Below, piece by piece: positions 22,114 through 27,532 of a stretch of 27,532 nucleotides of DNA. Position numbers and translations under genes: made by a program. The stretch lies in contig BFEA01000188.1 in assembly GCA_003427395.1 (NCBI GenBank), positions 2,362,306 through 2,389,837 on the forward strand, read 5' to 3'. Each line of letters opens with the position of its first letter. The first letter of the stretch is position 1. The DNA comes from Chara braunii. Its lineage: Eukaryota; Streptophyta; Charophyceae; Charales; Characeae. The notes below the pieces were generated by a model. It ran no database searches, was not told the DNA's origin, and saw only the letters and a list, made by a program, of their open reading frames with translations.

Positions 22114-22593
22114 AGAGGCACTCTCCTTTCCCCTCAGAGTGCTGGCAGTTTTTTTCGCTAGACCTATTTTTACAAGCGAAGCTGGGTAAGGCTCCCAGTC
22201 ACAATAGCAGAATAACGGATTAGCGGGCGAGGATACGCAGGGCCCATGCTGGCTTGCTAATTACAGTCAGAGCAGGCTTACATCCCAGCAATATTCCAGT
22301 TCCCTTCGTTAGCTACTTTCAGAGACTCATTTTCGATGACCTGCTCAGCCAATCCCCTGTATTTCAGGGTAATCAATGCTGGCAGGTTTCTTCTACATAG
22401 CTTTTTCTTGAGATGTTCTGATTACAATCTGTATATGGGACGCTGGACCCGTTTTCCAGCAGGTGATGCTCCCCACCAATAGATGGAGCCTCTCCCCGGG
22501 TGGTAGCGGTGTCTGCTCTTATCAGCACCACTATCACCGGTGGGGGTGTTTAAAAAGAAGAAAAAAAAAAAGGATTAGTTCTTCTTCTTCTTC

Positions 22594-22630
<37 letters not shown>
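22114..22630 (+). other. Probable LINE 3' region and A-rich tail
   Basis: No coding sequence. The stretch after the LINE ORF2 stop ends in AAAAAGAAGAAAAAA, a CTT run and a 33-base A tract (22598-22630). That would suit a LINE poly-A tail, but the tail border is uncertain because another repeat (the 22468-22489 hairpin) lies in between. Confidence 0.4.
22468..22489 (-). repeat. Recurrent GCTCC-N12-GGAGC hairpin, copy 2
   Basis: Reverse complement of the block at 369-390, identical across its 22 bases. A second imperfect stem (GGTGGTAGCGGTG with CACCACTATCACC) follows near 22500-22543, analogous to the hairpin beside copy 1. Confidence 0.6.
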
Positions 22631-22633
<3 letters not shown>

Positions 22634-22849
22634 CTGGATGACCAGGGGTTGTCCAGCCCACACCACACTGTCTGGTGCTGACATCTGGTCTGAACTACCC
22701 TGCTTGGCCCCACCTGCCTTGAAATCTTGGATGAGTCAGATGAGGCTTGCAGAGACGTCATCTCAGGGGATGTTGGGTGTAGTATGCAAATGCTGGGCTT
22801 TTTTTGAAATACAGTGCAAATCTGGACTTGCACTTGGTCGTGGCCCACC

Positions 22850-22875
22850 GGGGGGGGGGGGGGGGGGGGGGGGGG
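22850..22875. repeat. Poly-G tract (26 G)
   Basis: 26 consecutive G residues, preceded by CCACC. Such a run can form G-quadruplexes and is error-prone in sequencing, so its exact length should not be trusted. Confidence 0.9.
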
Positions 22876-22978
22876 TTCTGAAGGCCAGCGAAGGGGTTGG
22901 AAAAAAGGGGCAAGTGCGGAAAAGCATCTTTTCCTTTTGCCAGCTCACCTGAATTTTGCCCTTCCCTCAGAAGCGATT

Positions 22979-22993
22979 TGTTTTGGATTTTTT
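22979..22993. repeat. SINE target-site duplication, one side
   Basis: TGTTTTGGATTTTTT here and TGTTTTGGAATTTTT at 23563-23577 agree except for one base. They flank the SINE copy on both sides at the expected positions, beyond its A-rich tail and before its tRNA-like head. Confidence 0.65.
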
Positions 22994-23562
22994 TTATTTT
23001 TTTTTCTTCTCCTCATCGGGGGACAGCTATATATTTTTCTCTCACCTCACATATTTTAACTGGCGTTCTGCCATGTCATGGAACATATTTTTTTCCTTTC
23101 ACGACCTAACACTACTCCTAAGACTATACAGGGGACCCCTGCAAGCATAGCTTTCTACCTCTCTTCCGTGAAGGGAGGTTACCTCTCTTGGTGGAGGGAG
23201 GTAACGGCATGTTTGCCCCTTTGTCCTAGCGTTTAGGGTGCAGGGTTGGGGCTGCCGGTGGGGGCCCGGCTAACACAAGGACTGAGCATTTGCCAGTAAC
23301 TGTGCCTCCCTTTTCATCTTCCCCACCCCCATCGGATAACAGTAGTGTCTAAAGCCAACACTCTCCCACACACCACACGCAACCCACTCACACGCGCACT
23401 CACACCCGTGTTGGCTGAAGACCTTACTGATACCGACTGGGAGGATGCAGCTGACTATCTCAGTTGGTTGGCACCGAGCGTGCCACAGGCGGCCATGGGG
23501 GTTGAACCCACGACCTCCTGAATGCCACTTGTGTGCCTAACCACTTGAGCTAGGCCGCTGGA
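22994..23562 (-). mobile_element. tRNA-headed SINE, copy 1
   Basis: A 569-bp element on the - strand. The head (about 23490-23562) has an A box, TAGCTCAAGTGG (complement of 23541-23552), and a B box, GGGTTCAACCC (complement of 23499-23509), 31 bases apart, as in a tRNA-type RNA polymerase III promoter. An unrecognised body follows, and the 3' end is A-rich (GAAGAAAAAAAAATAAA on -). Target-site duplications of about 15 bp flank it. It shares the whole body with 25144-25706. It would have been mobilised by a LINE enzyme. It is longer than typical plant SINEs. Confidence 0.8.
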
Positions 23563-23577
23563 TGTTTTGGAATTTTT
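23563..23577. repeat. SINE target-site duplication, other side
   Basis: TGTTTTGGAATTTTT, pairing with 22979-22993 with one mismatch. Confidence 0.65.
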
Positions 23578-23640
23578 GTGACACATGCTTTTTTTTTTGT
23601 TTCTCTGAAGTCATTGCTGGGCTCACTGGGAAGCCTCTGT

Positions 23641-23698
23641 TTTTTTTTTTTTTTTTTTTTTTTTTGGTTNTTNTNTTTCCCTTTTTTTTTTAATCATC
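23641..23698. repeat. Poly-T tract with ambiguous bases
   Basis: A run of 25 T, then GGTT with N at 23670, 23673 and 23675, then CCC and another T run. It is a low-quality stretch. It may be the A-tail of a - strand retroelement. Confidence 0.85.
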
Positions 23699-23819
23699 CT
23701 TACATCATTTGCTGCACCCTAACGGGCTAAGCAAGGAACTCTCGGCCAAACCTATCCTTACCACAGTCCCACAAGGTCACTACCCTTCTTTCTTTTTTTT
23801 TTCTTTTTTTCCAACAATT

Positions 23820-23842
23820 GCTCCAATCTATTCGTGGGGAGC
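23820..23842 (+). repeat. Recurrent GCTCC-N13-GGAGC hairpin, copy 3
   Basis: Same arms and nearly the same loop as at 369-390, with one inserted A and a G-to-C change in the loop. Both arms of the stem are retained. Confidence 0.5.
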
Positions 23843-24536
23843 AGTGAGTGCTGGGAACCAGGCCCAGCGTCTAGCGAAATCCAAGCCAGGTAACAAATCA
23901 CCAACCAAAAGCACGAAAACAAGATTGTCAATGATCTAATAATTCTAATTACCCATGGACAGAATCCCAAAATGATTCACAAAGTTCCAACTCTATACCC
24001 TATGCACCTCCAATCAGCAACCCCAACTAAATTCCAAATCAGCAACCCATGTGATGGACCAACCCACAGGCAAAAGCAACAACCATTCACAAAATTCACA
24101 CTCCACACTCTGTATGCCTCTAATTAACACTGCCAACCAGCAACAAGGTAGCAGATCTTTGCCAATCTCTGAAAATCATGATCGTAATGAGCACCAATCC
24201 TACCTAGCGAGTATCGCTACCCTAATTGGCGACAAACAAAGTCAACGAGCGAATTACCAGTCCACAAAGACTAGTTAATAATTATGCACCCCAAAGTTCC
24301 CAAGCAACCATGACTGGCACTATTCTACTGAGAAGACACAGCCAAATGATTAGAATCTAAAAACACAATGAAGAATCTGTGAAAGCACCAAAGGTAAGAG
24401 AATCATGAGCAACACCACGCCCGAAGTAGGAGCTTAGACAACAATGGACAACCCGGTCACAGCTTGAAACCTGTTGTCAGCGATGCTGGGAGATACTGGT
24501 TAGCGGCATGAAGTCCGTTCTCTCACTCCTGGAAGT

Positions 24537-24537
<1 letters not shown>
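23843..24537. other. AC-rich stretch with a degenerate ~110-bp repeat
   Basis: No gene recognised. ATTCACAAARTTC followed by ACTC..CTRTATGCMTCTAAT-like words recurs at 23975 and 24085, giving two diverged units about 110 bp apart. The + strand is poor in G. Confidence 0.5.

Positions 24538-24578
<41 letters not shown>
24538..24578. repeat. (CA)n microsatellite
   Basis: About 20 uninterrupted CA units. Confidence 0.95.
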
Positions 24579-24583
<5 letters not shown>

Positions 24584-24939
24584 TGCGCGCGTACGTTTGT
24601 TGATGCACTCTTGTCCTTCATCTCCAGCTTTTCACCCAGATAAAACTGCAACCGCTCTTGCAACACAATCATGTTCCATATCTGTAATCAGAGGGCAAAG
24701 CCCCTGAGCAGGTGATAATACTGATATGTACGATGCGCAGATCTTGCCCGTTGACCAACTCCACGTCTCTGCCCTTCTGCGGCCAATCTAGGATTACCAA
24801 CTCTTGTTGGCCAAGATCAGGCTATGGCAGGTGCATGGCTGTGCCCCATCGAAGCGGCCTCCACCTCAGCGCTTACACTCTCTATCACCTCTACGCCTCC
24901 GCCATACCCAACAGCAAGTTCTGGCTAAGCGCAGCTAAT

Positions 24940-25022
24940 CCGCAGCTGCCCCCGTGTGATCCCCTGCCGTCGGCGCATCGTAATAGCAACACACTAGCAG
25001 CGTTACCACTGCGCTAGCGCGT
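24940..25022 (-). mobile_element. Possible second tRNA-derived SINE head
   Basis: On the - strand GCGCTAGCGCAGTGGTAACG contains a good A box (TAGCGCAGTGG, complement of 25006-25016). A B box is only faintly visible as GGCAGGGGATCACACGG about 50 bases downstream. The sequence differs from the 22994-23562 family. The body and end of the element could not be defined, though it may run towards the CA repeat. Confidence 0.35.
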
Positions 25023-25129
25023 TTGCAAATCCAGAATCATATAGTATATGCTATATCAATTCAGGAATACATTTTTTTTTTTTAATTCTTGTCTATTTTC
25101 TTCTATTTTATAAAATTTTTTATTCTTTT

Positions 25130-25706
25130 TTTTAAGAAGCTGCCTTCTCCTCATCGGGGGACAGCCATATATTTTTCTCTCACCTCACATATCTTTTTAA
25201 CTGGCCATCTGCTATGTCATGGAACATATGGAACATATCTTAACTACCTACCACTACTCCTAAGGCTATACAGGGGACCCCTGCAAGCATAGCTTTCTAC
25301 CTCTCTTTGGTGAAGGGAGGTTACCTCTCTCGGCGGAGAGGGGTAACGGCATGTTTGCCCCTTCGCCTAGCGTTTAGGGTGCAGGGTTGGGGCTGCCCGC
25401 CCGCCGGTGGGGGCCCGGCTAACACAAGGACCGAGCATTTGCCAGTAAATGTGCCTCCCTTTTCATCTTCCCCCACCCCCATCGAGTAACTGTAGTGTCT
25501 AAAGCCAACACTCTCCCAACACCACACGCAACCCACTCACACACGCACTCACACCCGTGTTGGCTGAACACCTTTACTGATACCAACTGGGAGGATCCAG
25601 CTGACTATCTCAGTTGGTTGGCACCAAGAGTGCTACAGGCGGCCATGGGGATTGAACCCACGACCTCCTGAATGCCACTTGCCTGCCTAACCGATTGAGC
25701 TATATT
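25130..25706 (-). mobile_element. tRNA-headed SINE, copy 2
   Basis: Matches copy 1 across the body at about 90% by eye, with small indels. Its B box, GGGTTCAATCC (complement of 25649-25659), fits the polymerase III consensus well; its A box is TAGCTCAATCGG (complement of 25691-25702). The A/T-rich 3' tail lies at about 25070-25140. Similarity to copy 1 ends at GAGCTA, so the first bases of the head may be missing. No clear target-site duplication was found. Confidence 0.75.
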
Positions 25707-25736
25707 ATATGGTGACATAAGGGGTTTGGCTGTTTT

Positions 25737-25895
25737 TTGCCAAACCGGCCTGACGGGCCTGCTGAACGGAGAGATTGGTACCTTTTGTGGGTACAATAGG
25801 ACCCTCTACTGACTTGTGGTTATATTTTGACAAATCGGTCTGACGAGCACGTTGTTATCAGCTGTGGGTACAATAGGACCCTCTACAGACTTGGG
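25737..25895. repeat. Two-unit diverged tandem repeat
   Basis: Unit 1 (25737-25818) and unit 2 (25827-25895) share TTG(C/A)CAAA(C/T)CGG(C/T)CTGACG at the start and GTGGGTACAATAGGACCCTC at the end; unit 2 has about 10 bases deleted in the middle. It lies between the SINE and the inverted LTR. Confidence 0.75.
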
Positions 25896-26112
25896 CCTTG
25901 CTTTTAGGCAGATATTTGGACTAGATACTTCGACCGTGGTCTGCCGGCGTACTTTTTCAGCTACAACGCCTGTTGTTTTCCCGGTTTCCCGCCTGACACT
26001 ATGCCTGGGCCTGACATGTAGCGTTGGACCTCCTGTTTCCCGCACGATCCAGGAGGCCGTGGTACGAGCCTCCGGTACTGTATGAACGCTATTTAGTATC
26101 TTGGCACTGTGA
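25896..26112. other. Short stretch without recognisable genes
   Basis: ORFs of about 77-79 codons lie on both strands (25806-26045 on -, 25852-26085 on +) without known domains. On the - strand it directly follows the inverted LTR, but I see neither a Met-type primer-binding site nor a gag motif. Confidence 0.4.
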
Positions 26113-27469
26113 CGCCCAACCTCACGCCCAGCACGACTTCCTGTTTCGGAGTGTTAGGGGGGCTTGAAAGTGCGAAAAGAGAGTGTGCCAAGGATTTTAG
26201 GAAAGTGGGGGTGGAGTCCCAAGTCAGAACTGAGATCTCCGGTGACAAGCTTAGGGGTAGTTGAGCGAGATGGTGGTCCCGAGTTATATTGGACTTCGGT
26301 AGACCGGGCTACCTCCGGTATGAGTGTCGTCGTCACGGTCGGTCCCGTATCTTGTGGACCGGTGGGTCGCTATGGCTGTCACGCTGTCCGAACAGCTGCC
26401 GCCGCCGCTCGGCCTCGGCTCGGGTTCGTCGGATAAATCGTGAAGCTCGATACGCCTGGTGCTGCCAGCACTCTCCGCACGGTGTGCGGGGCTAATAGCG
26501 AGCTATGGAATTCCACGGTACCACTGTGAGCTGATGGTATGGGAGGAGGAGATGGAAGGGAGGAAAACCGGTAGTAATAACGACGAAGGCCGGATATATA
26601 TAATATTGAGTGTTGTTAGTATCCGGGTAGTCCGGGCCTCGGGGATCGTTAGTTATGACCCAGTGAAAATCTCCCGCGCACAGTTGATCGTTCTCCGACA
26701 GACAGGGGAATTCCGGGTTTCTTAGGTTTCCCCGCCGTCTGAGTTGTTCACCCTCCCAGTATTCGCAATACTCTGGGTCCCTCAGACTCTTACAATCGGT
26801 GATCCAAGAGGGGGTTCTTACAGCCATATCCGGTTAGTGAACTCGGTCTCCCGCATCCTCATAATGAGTCAGGATCGAGGTCGACTCATGTAGACGCGCG
26901 CGTATGCTGCGACTCGGTCACCTCGAGATCACGGTCGTACGTGAGCGCGCACATGAGCGGACGCTGATCAGGCTCGGGTTCCTCGCGTCGGTGTATCGGT
27001 TGTGTCGTCCCTGCACGCAACTATCCTACCCATACTATTTTAGGTGGGATCCAATCCTTGCATTCACATCCATGCCATTCATGCAACGAAGAGAAAGGAG
27101 AAGGGCAATTGCCCTGGCATCGAGGACCAACACGTCACAATATTGACGATCAAAGCTAACGATTAAACCCAAATATCCATAGCGAGTGTTTTCAGTCAGA
27201 CTCGAGATTATTGCACGACGCAGATGGGTACTAGAAAGCAACAAAATTTGAACTAAACAGGCATTGCAGAACATGATTAAAAAAAATCCGAAAAGATCAC
27301 TCGAAGAGGGTTCGCATCCATTCCACGCATACACACGAGGCAAAAACGACAGGGAAATCTCGAAACGATTTGCAAGAAAAAGCCCGAAAGTGCCACAACA
27401 AGATCGGCCAAAATAGAGATTAAAGTTATACAGATGATTGGAAGAAGAGACCTCATCCCACACATAGTT

Positions 27470-27470
<1 letters not shown>
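26113..27470 (-). repeat. LTR of the same family (right copy, inverted)
   Basis: Reverse complement of 2731-4103 with about 90% identity and a few indels. One is an insertion of about 14 bp in the copy at 27410-27425, another a missing run beside the TATA-like motif. Similarity stops at the GAGGTTGG word, after which this copy reads GCGTCACAG instead of the primer site. It may be a solo LTR, or the end of another element reaching past the window edge. Confidence 0.8.

Positions 27471-27532
<62 letters not shown>
27471..27532. repeat. (CT)n microsatellite at window edge
   Basis: A CT array to the last base, the counterpart of the GA array beside the left LTR copy. Confidence 0.95.

Noticed and set aside
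23499-23562. Functional tRNA gene
   Set aside because: A and B boxes are present, but the head continues into a 500-bp body repeated elsewhere, and no good acceptor stem closes it.
26100-26130. TGTGACGCCC at 26108 as the 5' end of an LTR on the + strand
   Set aside because: The left copy lacks this word at the matching place, and its primer site and gag fix the LTR orientation the other way; the point is not fully settled.

Overview
This window looks like eukaryotic, intergenic, transposon-dense DNA, most likely from the plant lineage (a land plant or a charophyte-type alga). The grounds are an LTR element whose primer-binding site is one base from the plant initiator-Met tRNA type, Ty3/gypsy integrases with a chromodomain-like tail, a hAT element with Ac-like ends, an L1-type LINE with a C-terminal zf-RVT zinc motif, tRNA-headed SINEs, and abundant GA, CA and homopolymer microsatellites. 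The assignment is an inference. I see no intact cellular gene, no bacterial-type operon, no CRISPR array and no functional tRNA or rRNA gene.

Layout. 1-500: dispersed-repeat fragments between A and T tracts. 500-2660: no recognisable gene. 2661-4100: (GA)n, then an LTR on the + strand, followed by a primer-binding site (4101-4114) and a decayed gag gene (4268-7190). That gag is split by a non-autonomous hAT element (4875-6250) with an 8-bp target-site duplication; leaving the element out makes the gag frame continuous. 7190-10790: nothing recognisable, and no pol follows this gag. 10817-11641: the 3' end of a chromovirus pol gene (integrase tail plus chromodomain) on the + strand, followed by an LTR-like region with a TATA box to about 12887. 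14868-15992: a related, more decayed integrase/chromodomain fragment on the - strand. 16430-17500: GC-rich DNA with long overlapping ORFs on both strands. 17573-22113: a nearly full-length but dead LINE ORF2 (endonuclease, reverse transcriptase, zinc motif). 22114-23000: LINE 3' region and homopolymers. 22994-23562 and about 25140-25706: two copies of one tRNA-headed SINE family, both on the - strand, the first with about 15-bp target-site duplications. 26113-27470: a second copy of the left LTR in inverted orientation, ending in (CT)n at the window edge.

The elements do not form a pathway. They are layers of insertions: LTR elements and a LINE, a later hAT insertion into gag, and SINE insertions. 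The coding remains have decayed mostly through in-frame stops that a single transition from CAG, CAA, CGA or TGG can explain, with few frameshifts. This is consistent with silenced, methylated transposons. The most solid new observation is the hAT element whose boundaries can be placed to the base by TSD, terminal repeats and restored reading frame. Ambiguous bases at 2660, 12066 and 23670-23675 mark weak assembly points, and one of them (12066) sits between two copies of an 86-bp repeat.
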